Shown here piece by piece: positions 1 to 13,700 of a stretch of DNA of 64,000 bases. Within the stretch, counting starts at the first letter, position 1. Each line of letters opens with the position of its first letter. Below the pieces are notes generated by a model. The model saw only the letters and a list, made by a program, of their open reading frames with translations. It did no database searches and was not told where the DNA came from. Position numbers and translations under genes: made by a program. This DNA is from Synchiropus splendidus (lineage: Eukaryota; Chordata; Actinopteri; Syngnathiformes; Callionymidae). The stretch is taken from NCBI RefSeq assembly GCF_027744825.2, contig NC_071343.1:14154866-14218865 (forward strand), written 5' to 3'.

Positions 1-1557
1 AAAGTAGTCGAGACACGCATGACCTTCTTAAAAACTGGTCAGATAAACCCAAATAAGGCAGAGTCACCAAAAAACAAACAGCTCCGTATTCCAAGCGACA
101 GCCTGTCCTCCACACTCGGTAACTGCAAACATGAGCTGGGTAACTCAATCTCCCACCCTCTCTTACCTACGCCACACAGACATCCAGCAGCATCTCAGGC
201 AACCTATTTGAACTCCCTCCTACCTAGAACACGTAAACTTGAGGGGCAGCTCCAAAAGCACGATTTCTTACATGACTGCACATGTTTGTTGGACCGCCGT
301 GCTTCCCTGCTGCATGGGACTCAGCCAAAATTCAACAGCGACTCAAATTAAACAACAGAGCACGATCGCTCTGCACTCACACAAACAGGCAAACCAGCAT
401 GAGCTGGAGCCATAAAAACATTTAAGAACTCAGGGTATAATTTGACTAATTTAACACAGCTTCTATAATATGCCCCTTCTAAGATCACTTCAATGAGAAA
501 GCGTTGGACAAAAATATAGACATGGATTATTTATACCATTGCCCAACATATTGCTCCTGGACCTGAGGCACAATGACACCATCACGTCACATGAAATGTC
601 AGCAGGAATGAGATTGAAATGATTTAAATCCTCTATCAAGCCACTCAAATTGCATTCAAATGTTTGCATTTCGGCATTAAAGCCCTCAAAAACAGGAGCA
701 GAGAATGCAAATGGGATGATTTTTAGTATAGTTTGGAACCAAAGTTAGGAAGGGAAGATGGTTTGAGTGCTGGCCCAGGAATGCCGGAGGACATGAAGAG
801 GATAAAACAGAGGTGGGAGGGTGGACGATCAAGTTTGTTTATGGTGGAGGACGCTGTCTTGCTGTAGCAACCCTTGATGGGAAACAAAAGAAAGAAAAAG
901 CATTGCATCATCAATAAATTCTAATATTGTGAATCTCAGGGTGCAATGACTAGTCGGCTTCCTCGACATGAAAACAACAATTTACTCAGTTGGCACTTGT
1001 GTTTTTGCAGTCGGAAATCGACATTTGCGAGACAGCAAATTGCACACACGACCGACAAGAGAAGAATATTTGTGGCCACAGCAGCAACAATGCCATCAAA
1101 AAACATGAAACACACGATAAGGATTCACCATTAACACGGCAAAAACATGGGTAATGTGGTCGATTTGCAAAGCGGACCTTGCTTTTCACAGAAAGGGGTA
1201 CAGGAGCATTTGAAGTGGAGGCATGCTGGATATATGGAGAATGGAAAAGTGTAGCTTGACCGATAACAGACAATCACGAACAAATACAACCAAGTACACT
1301 TCAGATTTCTTACAACATATATTAACCATTAACAGACCAATTACTTGCTCATTTACTGTAATTATTATGATCATGTACTGTACATGCCGTGTATCCTGAG
1401 TAGGCCTCATCATCATGAAGGGTACTTCGATGTCTTAGCTATCAAAAATGTCTGAGTTGCATCCCATATTTTCCACTGAGCTAGACAGCATTTGATTTGG
1501 CAACACCAACAAAAGTTGAAGCGTTTATGTGATTATCCAGTACGCCAATGAACAAAC
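1..1557 (-). other. pkp4 intron downstream of exon 8 (incomplete); nothing recognised
   Basis: I looked for the next pkp4 exon (GNLQRTSSQRS-type sequence leading to the armadillo repeats) on the minus strand and did not find it. Open frames here, including the minus-strand one at 986-1273, show no family features. The sequence is AT-rich, unique-looking intron. Confidence 0.6.
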
Positions 1558-1728
1558 CTGATGCGCTCCTGTAGATGGTTCCTGGCTGGTTGTGACTCGG
1601 GCTTCGGTACAAAGGGCCCTGGAACGTGCGATCCTCGTAGATCGGAGCAATATGGCGATCTGGGGAGATAGCCGACCTCACGTCCTGCCCCAGCTGGCTG
1701 TGCTGACTGGCATATGAACTCCGAAGTC
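1558..1728 (-). CDS. pkp4: pkp4 exon 8: end of the head region, residues 389-445
   Basis: The acceptor is CTCGCCAG and the donor TCAG|GTTTGT. The 171-base exon encodes GLRSSYASQHSQLGQDVRSA, then SPDRHIAPIYEDRTF and LYRSPSHNQPGTIYRSAS. The first half is nearly identical to mammalian p0071. The second half is shorter than the mammalian segment, because the TVELQGSQTAL part is reduced to a QPGT linker. It ends in phase 1. The following exon, leading into the armadillo repeats, is not in positions 1-1557 and must lie further left. Confidence 0.92.
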
Positions 1729-4700
1729 CTGGCGAGGACAGGCAGTGTTTAGCATATCTGGCACAAACAAAGTTTCGGCTTCCCTTCCTAAATACTTCAT
1801 GAGAAGGACCAGGCAACATTCACCACTAACCAAGTAAATTGCAATGGGCAGCTCTCTAAATAATACTGTCCAGTGGCCACAGAGAGACAAGAAATAAGAT
1901 ACTATCGACTGAACTGAAGTGCTTTCATATCTGCCTTCATCATCATTTTATATTGGATCGACACACACTTGTTGAGCATTGTTGAACACTGATGCTTGTT
2001 ATTTTTCAAGAACCTGTGCAAATCATTGTAGAGATGAAGAAGGATCTCAACAGAACTTGTCCATAAGTTTGTTTGTCCATGTTTTGACAGCCAACGATGA
2101 GAGTTGCTCGGTGCTGAACCAACCACGTGGGTGTAGCCCACAGCACAGTAGCAGCCACAAGCAATCGATGCTAACTTTTTGGTTCCACCTAAAGCCTCAG
2201 TTTCATGTTAACTTATCACACCAGTTGTGTTTACATGAGTCAGATTTTGACTAAAATAATTTAGGGCCACCGTGCAAAACTGAAACTGAAATATAACTCC
2301 TGAATGTAATTTTGTTTAGGAGAAACTGATCATCAATCACTTTCCACTCGTCATGTTTCCAGACTCCTTAAAAAGATAAATGCAACTCTAGCGATGCAGC
2401 GAGGACTTCTGTGGTGAGCAATATGCCCAACTGTCCCAAGGAAAAGAAACAGGTGAGTGCGTCGCAAAAAACTCCTGCAGACAGCAAGATTCAATCCAGA
2501 TGTGGAACAATAAAAGCGGGATGAGTCAACAACAGAATGCAGCTTTTTTCGTCAGTGAAGAAGACAAGGCAGAGCCACGGGGCTCATCGCTCCTGTCACC
2601 ATTGTGGGAGAAACACTCTCCAACACCCTAGAAAGATTGCGAGCCCGAGGGAACAGCACCGGTCGTCTTGTCTCCTCACACTACAGCCGCAATAAAACTA
2701 ACTCTGATCAATCAATACTGTGCAGGCAGTGTTCAGTTGTGTCCACACTTCCATTCTACACGACCAGGTTTATGTTTGTGCAAAACCCAACAACAGTGAA
2801 ACTCACAAAGCTGTGAAACCCCAGTGGACCCGAACACAGTTGGCAACTAACTGCTCGTTGCACATTTCATGAGCCTCCAGACTTCACTTGGGTCCTGTCG
2901 GCACAGAAACCACGACTCTTCATGCAGAACGAGCTAAATGAGGGATTCTTGTCACGGCTGGAGACGGACCACATTAATAATGAAGCGTGTTTGAGTCCAG
3001 AGGGAGCAGGTGAAGCTGCAGGGAGAGCAAGAAGAGCCTCCGGTGGCAGGACAGAAGTGACCCCTGCGGGCCACACAAGTCCACAGCTATTCTTCAGTAT
3101 TAATGGCATAGGCAGACGCAGGTTTTATGTGGATTCTGAAGCATTTCAGTGGCAATCTATAGACATTATAGAGAAGATAGTGTCATCAGACAAATAAAAT
3201 GCCACAGAATTACCACAACAGTTCAGTAGCTTATTGTTTTTTGACTATGTTTTCATTTTTTATTCCATCAACTCAATGTCTTTTTTTATCACAGACGTTC
3301 AGTCAAATGGGGTAAAGCCATTTTCTACATTTCTACAATACAGTTTATATGTTTTTTTTAATTTATTATTATTATTTTTCATCTAACGGTGCCTGCCTTT
3401 ATTCCCACATCCTCTCCCCAGTATGAGGCTTGTTAAAAGTTAATAATACACCAAACAGGAGTAACCTAAATCACTGATGTCAATCTTCAAATGTTGGAAT
3501 AAAAGTCGTTTTTTTGGTGTATCATTACCTAGCACAGATGTAGATGTCCTGACCATTGAAGTGACATCATGATGCGGTGCAGTGTTACTGCTTCAGCCTA
3601 AACATGGTGTTCTGCAAGGCGACTTGTGTGTTGCTAGTGCTCCACAAACAGTGGGAGTCGCTCTTTTTAGGCATTGAGGGTGGTGACTGTTTTCGGCAGC
3701 GCCTTAAAATGCTGGATTTGTACTGATATCTATAACAATTTTTCCAGTTCCACCTCAAACATTATCACTTGTACAATAAAGTTTGGCACATCTTATGCAG
3801 ACTTTCGATTGTTCATATGATGGTTCCATGTGGGGCTCAACAAAGCCTCAGAGGCTTTGTATTGGGATCATTCTGGCTTAAAATAATCAGGGATTGTGGT
3901 CGCACCTACTATAAACTGAATTATAAATTTCCTTCTGGACAAAAACAAACTTTTTCTCTGTTTAAAACTAATTGCAGTCCATATATCTGACGTCAGTATA
4001 GTTCGTACGAGCCTGACAGCGGGGGAAGTGTTCCCGCTTCCCTTACAAAGGTAACAGTAACAGCAGCTTGGCAGGAAATCACTTCAGCTCCTCTCCATCC
4101 TGAAAGGAGTGACGATATGAAACACAGACCACCGGAGAACAAAACAGAGGATAATACAGGCGGGGGAAGGTGCAGAAATGCAAGGAGGGTTAATGGGGTG
4201 GTTTAAGACCACCGGAGACTTCACATCCCATGTAAAGCCTGGCCACACAAACAAGATTTTCTGGCAACTCATCTCCCCCCGCAGCAGCAGGCGGACTTCA
4301 GAAAGTAGCAGCCGCGCTCAAACAACCTCAGATCTGACTGTTTTCTTCAGGCTCCCTTGATGGCAGGGACGCATCCAGAATCAGCAGCAAATTGTCAAGG
4401 AGAAATAACATGCGACTGTCTTTGGAAGACGGACGGCCCACAATCTGGGCGTGTTATAAACATTTAGCTCCCCTCCCTCGTTGTGGCTTGAGCAGATTAC
4501 ATTTGGCAGACTAGATCAAGGATGGCAGAGGTTTGGCTGCTCTATAAACACAAATATAGTAACACTTTTCCACTAAAACAATAAAGATAATGAGCCTTTT
4601 AATCCAGGATCCTCATCACCATAATGTGATATCTGACACAGAACTCATTTAGAGTGACAAAAATTCTAATAAGGAAACAAAAAATGTCCACAGCAGTCTG

Positions 4701-7700
4701 GATTAAAAAAACAAAAAACAATACATTAGCAATGGCTCGAGTTCATAATTGGCCGGTCCAGAGGAGGTTTTCAAAAGTTACAGTGCTCAGAGCAGATGGC
4801 AACAGTAAAATGAAAAGAAAAAACATTTTGCTATTGTTAAATGGCAAAGCACAATAGGAACTAACAGCACCACAAAAAAACACTGGGTGAAATGATGGAT
4901 GACTAAATCACTTAGCACAACAACAAACCACCAAACACAATGCCAAATTATCCGTTGAAAAACCCTGCACATCAACAAAGCACAGACAGCAGAATAATCC
5001 TACAAATGGCAACATAAATGTCAGCAAACACAACGAAAAACAAGAACACTGACCAAACCCAAAACAGCTGAGTAACAGGCACAACATTTCATACATAACT
5101 ACAAAACAAAACAGCTCATCACTTTGAAAAGAACACACACACAGCTATGAAAACACAAACACAGCTACGAAATAAGAGAAGACAGCACGGTCTGAGGCAC
5201 GCTGGGATGTTGAGTGAGGTAGAAGTGATTTATTGTTGTCTTCGCTGCAGAAGAGCTCAGTGCAGCCATAACCACACAACTCTCCTCAAACCTCTGCCAC
5301 TGTCTCAGCAAATCTACATGACAAGTAAACAGACCAAACATGTCTGCTGACAAAAGCAAATACTTGTCACAGCAGCTCCTACACAAAGGTATACACACAT
5401 CGTGGCGGAATATCCCAGCTTAGATGAGAGAGACTGGATCGTACGATGATCAAAACTCACGACAGAGATGATCACAAAGAAGGTGAGAGATGCAAACATG
5501 CAGCACGGACACAAACCACTGAGCACAGAAAATGATGAGAAGAAAAAGTGTTCACCTTTTATGTCAACATCCACCAGAGCATCTATGATGTCCCCCGGGC
5601 AGCGTGAAGTCAAGCAGAAAACACTCCATTAACCTTCTAATGCAAGAACATTGATCTGCTGAATCTGTCCTTTTTCCTCATGATTGTACGTGTTTTGACA
5701 CTTCACCTATACCAAGCTGAGTTTGTGCCTCTTCCTTGTGAGCCATTGGGAGTGACTTTTGGCAACTGTTTTGAGATGGTTTTGACTTGGAGCAACTTGA
5801 TACATGATAAGACGGAGAGCATTGAGATGGATACGAAGTTGTGACAGATACGTCATATCACAAGTCACTACTTAGAAAGTGGCTGCTACAATGGCACTAA
5901 TATTTAATGGCCGAAATTACAGATGGGGACTTGTTTTCATTGCATAGAACCTTTGGATGTGCACACAAGAACCAGCAGCACCTGGTTTACCGCGTTTCAT
6001 TTGGACATTTATTTAAAACCACATTGACCCGACCTATTTTCACATGTTGGACCAGGAATGCTGGATATGTGAGGCATACAGTGTAAGCTTTTGGGGCTGC
6101 TTCAGGTTGCAGTGATGTCACAGTCCCGTCCACTTAACAGAACAAAGGAAGGCATTCACCCCAGCAATAGGAAACCCTGCCCACACTGGTGAGCCACAGA
6201 GCTTTTCCCAACCATTAGTGCAGATGTGTGTGTATTCATCACCTGTGAGCAAGTCGGGTCGTGTCATCCTCTCGTAGACGTCATAACTCTGGGGTCCATA
6301 CAGGTCTGTGCTGTGGAGCATGGAGCGAGGCAGAGTGGAGCTGTAGTGCTGTGGCACGGCAGTCATGCTGGATCTGACCGGAGACGAGTGAATTGGCTGC
6401 TTGGTCAGCTGAGGGCTGACATTTTCCATCATGGTCAGAGGTGAGCCCATCCGACCTGACGACGACCCTGCAGAGGCCTGATACGGCGAGGTCGTACGGC
6501 TGCCCGGCCGTGAGTTGGTGGAGCCCACGCGACGCAGTGCGGCCGGAGAGTTCTTCTGAGTGGAGTAGGGAGAGGTATTTCCTGCACTGGCAGTGGAACC
6601 TGTGCGCTGCACCGAGGGCAAGGTGGTGGAGAAGATGCTGGAGAGGGGTTTGGGTTCAGTTACAATCGGTGGGCTGTAGGCGCCGCCTGCTGGGGTACGC
6701 AGGGAGCCACGTGAGGGGGAGATATTGCTGGCATAAGCCGGCGAGTGGGAGCGAGAAGGCACCGAGCTGACCCTCCGCATCGCGCGGCCTGGCAAGGCTG
6801 TCGTAACCGCTGGAACCTGAACAGAAAAAATGTATTACCTCACAATCTTCCACTGATCCATGCATTTGAACCGGCCTGACCAGAAGCATTTTAAAGCCTC
6901 GCTCCATTCCAGCTTTTTTTCAAATCAATTTCATTTCCTGTTTTGGGGTTTTGAAGGCCATTAAGATTTCAAGTGGTCCTTGAAAGCGACTCTGACGTAT
7001 AATTATGTGGTGGAAAACAGTGGACCTCCCGTCTCTCAGACACAATTTGGTCTTTGAAACTATAAGAATGGCAAACCAAACTTAAGGGACGTCATCCATA
7101 AAACCTCTCCTGGATATGTGCATTTCAAACGATCTACGCAGAAAATCTAGACAGGCTTTGTGCTCATGCATCATTAAGACAGCCACCAAATGTTTCGCAG
7201 GAGGACCGCACAAAAACAGAGCAGATTCACAAGGAGTAGCCCAGCCCCATGGTTCAAGAGGTTTGTAGGCTACACAGTAGAATAACTTGTGAACAGTAAT
7301 TGCGATTAAAAAATGCAGCAAGTTTCTTCAAATATTGCAAAACATATGGCAGGGGCAGCGTGAGTTTCTCGTTTGAAAAGAAGCTGGGGGTCTACTTAGG
7401 TACTGCTGTTTTTACACAGCGTAACTCACAGCAGTGTTCAATAAGCACAAGATATTGAAACTATATAGGACATGTTTTAATAATCCTACAGCCATATAAT
7501 CCAGGCCAGCAGTATATGACTGCAGCAGTAAAAGTGCATGTGCTTGGAGTAGTACCTGTGCCGAGGCTTGGCCCTCCGCTCTGGAATTCCTCATCAGGGA
7601 ACCTGGGAATGAGTGTTGCATCCTCAGCTCAGATTTTCCCAGATTATGGTTGGTGATGTAACCGCTGGTAGCTTCCTGGTAACCGCTGTCAGAGTAGGAA

Positions 7701-10700
7701 TTCATCTGAGTCGAGCTACGAGAATTTCCTCCAGACCCTGAAAGCACAGAAAAGGGCAGTCAGAACCCGAACAGAGGCGGGATGGAATGATTAAAGAGAG
7801 TGGAAGATGGGCACATCGTAAAGAGTTTTCTAATAGACGTGACCTTTAAATCGACACAGCATCACGCAGACTAATGGCACAGAGGGAGGTAAACTGAGAG
7901 GGAGTGAAGACTCAACAGTAGACAGGCAGAGTGTTAAGTTCAATAAAGTTGCTAATGTCAATTAGGGGCAAAATGAAGTGCGAAAAAAACAGAAAGAAGG
8001 CAATAACGGACCCTCACTTTCATGGAGGGAGGACTGCTCTGGCGAGTACAAAGACACCTGCTCTGACTCAGTCCTTATTCTGTAGCTGGGCGACTGTGAG
8101 GTGCCAGTCACCCGTGACTTGGTGTCCCCTAAGGCAGAGGCATCTGTCAACACACAGCAGAGGAACAAAATAAAATACCAATAACAATCATTTCTGTCAC
8201 ATTAATTTGACTTTGCTCCATTAAATTATACTGCCACAATTATTGGAGGGAAAAGTGCCTTTGTAAGTTGAAGGAAGTGATTCATGATAAGAATATAAAT
8301 GAGCCTTGAAACACATCACTGATGCAAGCGAGGAAAATAACATCAAACATTTACACTCTCAACACCCACTGTATAACAGTGCGACAAACAAATCTGGGAT
8401 TAGCCCTTTAACGTTGACGCGAACAAATGTTTCACCACAATTAACATCCAGTTGAGTGTGAAAAATGTCAGTGGGTCACTGGAACAATCTGCAGCTAACA
8501 GACAGGAACAGATACTGGCAGCCAAGTCTGTCAAATCCTGCTCAGCTCGCCTTAACGTGAATGAGAATTGAATACAAAAAAAAAAATCCTCTTTCGTGGT
8601 CCAGCTGGAGCGTAAATGTGTTGGTATGAGGAAGTGGATTTAAAAGCCGAGCATCACTTTGACAGCAACTGCATTCCAAAGGACTTTGCTTCATAAAGTG
8701 GCGCTGAGTTAAGCAGGCATTTTAGTATGGTAGGGGCTTCAAATCCAAATACTGCTGCATTTACTTCATTTGTTAATAATTATTGATCCACATTAAGGAG
8801 GCGAAACAATTTCCTCTGCGCCACACAAGAAGTCCAATCATACACAGTAATGTATTAGAAAAGTTGGAATATAACTTAAGATTTCATGAACATATTCTTT
8901 CATATCCATGCTTAGACTGTTAAGGAAGAAGGACATAATTTGGTCTTTTCTCGACAAATGGGTTGCTAACATTTTAGCTCAGGTTCTAGTGTTGTGTCCA
9001 CAGTTGTATCAGCTCAAACCAGCCAGGCAACTCCCCTCTGACCCTTGGCTTTAACAAGGCATTTTTGGCACCAAGATCAGCAGCCCATTTTCCATAAGAA
9101 GGTTGTGTGAGAAAACCCCGAAAGACAAGCTATCTCTCAAACCATGCTCAGACTCCCTTAAAAGTTGTTTTCTGTTGTGGACTTTCTTGACCATATTCCC
9201 ATATTCACATGTTCGGGTTGCCACCATGTGACTGTCTGATTAAATATTTGCGATAACAAGCAGCCAAATCTGTCTGCCTGATTAAGCAGCTGAAGCTTTG
9301 CTGCTTGCTGCAAGATTTACAATTGTCGACTTCCAGATATCAGCCGAGGGATGAAACATAATTTGGGATTACTATACATTACAGCTGTGACATGATGCAA
9401 CAGCTTCAAACCAGTGTTGACAAAAGACTTCAAAAATCCTTGAGCTACTGACTTCAGAAAAACACACTCGCAATGAAATATGACACACAAAAAAAAAAAA
9501 TTAAATATATAGATGTGAAGTGGAAAAACTTATAACACCGTAGAATTCTTAATATTACACATTCGTATTTTTGTTCTGGTGGGGAGGCTGTCCAATGTCA
9601 ATGACGAATAACAAATCCTTTATGCCTTCCAATCTCATCTGAATATGTAAATCCAGCCACATCCACTGGCAAAGGTTCGAAAAAGAAGGAAATAATAATG
9701 AAAAAGCTTTTACTTTGTCTCCGTCCCTTTTCTCTGCAGATATGAGTTGTGACCGCGGTGACATTTCTAGAGGCCAGAAGTCTGGTTTCCACAGCAACAC
9801 ATCCATCCCAAACTCAGGCAGACATATGGCGGCTCGAGCGGCCAATAAGCATCAGCGATGGGCACTTTTGCCACGCATTTAGACGATAATTAATGTTTAT
9901 TGAAAAGTGCATTACTGCCGTCGTTCATCATCCGTAGTGTGTAGAAAACCAAACTAGCGATTGTGGGCAGCCTTCACCTGTGTTAATGACATGTGCTCTG
10001 GGTGGAATTGCATGTTTATGAGAGATGCACTGTAATTATATATATATTCACCCTACATGTATTTACATTTGTTATGCACCTCCGAGGAAACACGGCAATA
10101 TCACTTATAGCTACATGAGATTTGTCACCTCAATTGAAATACATGTTCAAAAAGGGTCAGTAATAAACCTTTGAGTCACCAGAAAAGTATGGGGTCAAAA
10201 CTAAGTGTTCAGCTTTGAGAAGTGCCTGTCAATTACAGTAAAGCCTTGCTCCAAACACATTAACAATGATAATTGTGGCAATCTAAAACATGCAGCACTC
10301 CACATAGAAACGCCTACACACTCCTGCCTGCCAATATTAAATAATTCAAAAGCACTTGGCCTGAACAGTAACGCCCTAGTGAAGTTACATGTGAGTGTTA
10401 TATGACAGGGAAGCAGGAACTTTGTGCACTACTGCCAGAGAATTAAACGCATCATAGCTGTTGACGTGAGTGGTTACTGGCTGTGCCTGCATGATATAAT
10501 TTTGTCCTTCAGTATTGTGATATGGATATTTCAGTTACCCTCAATTCCCAGGAGACTAGGCAGCATTGGTATGGGAGCTTCAGACTACAGAATTCTGTTG
10601 AGTAGCTGTTGTGCATCGCTGATGAATGAAAAACAACACAGTATGTGGCTTTAGATTTAAAAAAAAAATAAGGTGAAGAATTAAGAGAACTCATAACTGC

Positions 10701-13700
10701 TTTTGTGGCATAGAATATGTAATCAAACACTCAATTGAGTTCCCAACAAAGCAAAATTTCCTTGAGGTAAAGCATTGTTTTGCTCTTGGGACCCATTATT
10801 CCCGTTGCTACACTTAAAAGGGCAAGAACAGACAAGCTCGCTTGTGTACTTACAGATACACCTAAATCCCTCGGGGAAAACTCAGTGACAGGATGTGCAC
10901 ATGACTAGTTCCACAACCTTGTTTACAAAAGAGAACCCATAAAACTGGACAGCAAAGAGGGTCACATGCCATTCATAATTTGGATTTTATCAAACATCTT
11001 GGACTAAGCCATGAGGGCAGCTGGACCCCTTTGCATAGAAAAGTGACTGACTTTAGGGAAGAGGGGTCAGAGGTGGTTGCCCTGTTAGCAGTGGACAAAG
11101 CAACATTGAGTCGCAGTAACACCAGTCTCAAGGACAGAGGCACAGCTGTAGCTTCATGGACGTTGAGCGGCGTTCAAGTCAACTCGTCGTGATGTCATCA
11201 TTTTCTTCCTTCACTACTGTTTACACCTACACAGTCTCACTCCCTGAAAGTCATATGTTGACATTTGGGTAGAATTTTTCCAAGTCACGTTTTGACTTCC
11301 CTATGAGACTCTGATACAAAAAGACAGAGGTTGGGGTTAAGAAAGCCATAGGATGGTGCTCATTCCACTCTACAGAATACATACACAATCCTCCTCAAAC
11401 TGTCCTTGAGTTGAAGTGTCAGAAATGACTGATGGCCAAGTAGCACTGTCATTGCGAGTCACACTTGACTACAAACTAGGGATGGACGATAATTTATCGT
11501 ACATGAAGTGCTGCCAAAAACGAACAACCATTTTAAGAGAGAGAATTGTGAAAAGGTCTTTTTTCAAAAATGTTATTGTCTATATCAGTCATCCCCAGTA
11601 CGCACTGCCAAAAAGAGCACAAAGCGGAAAAATGGAAAGATGTAAGGCGCGGGGGTCAAAATCCCGACATAGGGGGCCCCTACCCTGCTATAGCGCAGGT
11701 AACAACTGAGGTCCATTACAACTTCATGGAGTGGAGAAGCAAGCTAAGCCCCAGAGACGTGTGAGCTTTAGAGGTAACGCAGCTTGGTGACAGCACTGAA
11801 CATGCAAGCTCTTGACAAGCCAGTGGCCTTTGTCCCTATCTTGCCCCTGAATTCCAGCAATTGCGCCAACACTGTTTGTGCTGCAAAAAGGGAGCAGAGC
11901 TGATATGAACCGATGCTAATCAACGTGTGAGCTTCCACGAAGTATGTTGCACATTCCATTGTGGCTATCTGGAGCACAAACCAATCAATTCATCTCAGTG
12001 CAGTTTGAGCGGGAAGGGATGTTGGAGCGCAGCACCTTTCACAGCAATCGCATTCCACAGAAATTGCAAGAGAAATTGCTGCAATGTGCGCGCCTTCTTC
12101 AGTTTATCTTCTTGGGAGCAATTTGACGATTTACTGTGGTGCCTCCCTATCATAAGAAACTCAAACACGCAACTCAGGTAACTTCAGATAGTTACTGAAA
12201 GGTCTCACAAGTTACGCTGCAGTGAACAGAGACGAATGTGGTTGATAGAGATGGATGGCGAAGCACGGACTAAAGACGTGGTGACACATTACAAAGGCAT
12301 CCAGGGAGCACATTTTGAGATAACATCATGATGTACCAACAACAAGACAATAACAAGAGCACTAGAACATACCTGTAGTTCTCCAAGGCAGGGACTTTTC
12401 AGATGAGCTGCAGGAGGAAAACAGGAAATGAAAAGTGAGTTGACACAGCAGAATGGGTCCACAGAAGATTATTCTGTGGGCCCATTGCAGCTTAAAATAT
12501 TTTTTTACCCCAGCCTGGGTCAGAAAGGTAAATCAATGTGCATGAAATATGACAGCCAGATAAAGTATGAGGTTTACTGCGCGAGCTCAGAACACAATTT
12601 CCAAGTCAGTCCTGTCAAATATTTTCTGATCGAAATGTCTGACAACCAAGATCTATATGGGACTGGAAGCTGTGCTTGACTGAAAATAAAGTCAGAAAGA
12701 ACAAATTGCCAGCGAAAAAGAGATGGAACTGTGGGATAAATGGATGAAACTCTAAGAGAATATCAATCCTAATACACTTAGGGCATGTTCAGCATGTCCT
12801 GACATCCGCAGGAAACACTGACATGCGCCCTGCCGGCCCATATTTCAAAACTGAAACCAATTCCCCGCAGAATAATGTCAAGACAGTTAGATGAAAATAG
12901 GAATCAATCAACCCTTGCTGAAAAAAAGAATTCACCTGTTGCAGTGTTGTCAAAGAACGCAAATGTCAGGGAAGGGTGAGGCGGATATTAAAGGACTTTA
13001 TCCCGCCAGCTCCTGAGGACAAAGTTCATGTAATCTCCGAATGGAGCACACGAGTCAATAGTCCAGGTGACACTGAGCGATAGGGTGTGTTGATGACTCT
13101 CTATTGCATGAATGTGTTTGTGTAGGTCCCCATTTATCCATGTCACCAACTTGGAGGGTTTGTAAACATTAACAAAACCTGTGTTTGTGGCAACAGTTCA
13201 CCTCTTTGGTTTCTGACTGACAGTTAAAACTGTAAGAAAATATATAGAACATTCTTCTTCCTCATGTGTATTCAAATGGAAAAACAAATTTGAATTTGGC
13301 ATGTAAAATGATCTATTAGTATATTCTCTATTTGGAACAAAGCTTTGTCTATATGCACATCAGAGTCCCGCTTGACATTCAGATTATTCAGTATTTAAAC
13401 GGAATTTCCTTGCTGAATACAGCAACATGTCACAAATTAGTGACATATTCTAGAACTCAAAGTCACATGCTTTCCTTTTTTCAGAAGGCTTTCAGACTGT
13501 TAATCAGCGCGGTGGCAATTAAAAAAAAGATAGTTAGAAGAGGTGCGCTTCACTGAGCCGTGACAGATCAAGAAGAAGAATGGCTTTATTTAATGACTGT
13601 GCATCAATCGTGCTGCATGCCAACTGGCTACCAGAGCATCACACTCTTTCTCAAAAAAAAAAAAAAAATAATAAGAACCAGAACCAGAGATTGAGCCCAC

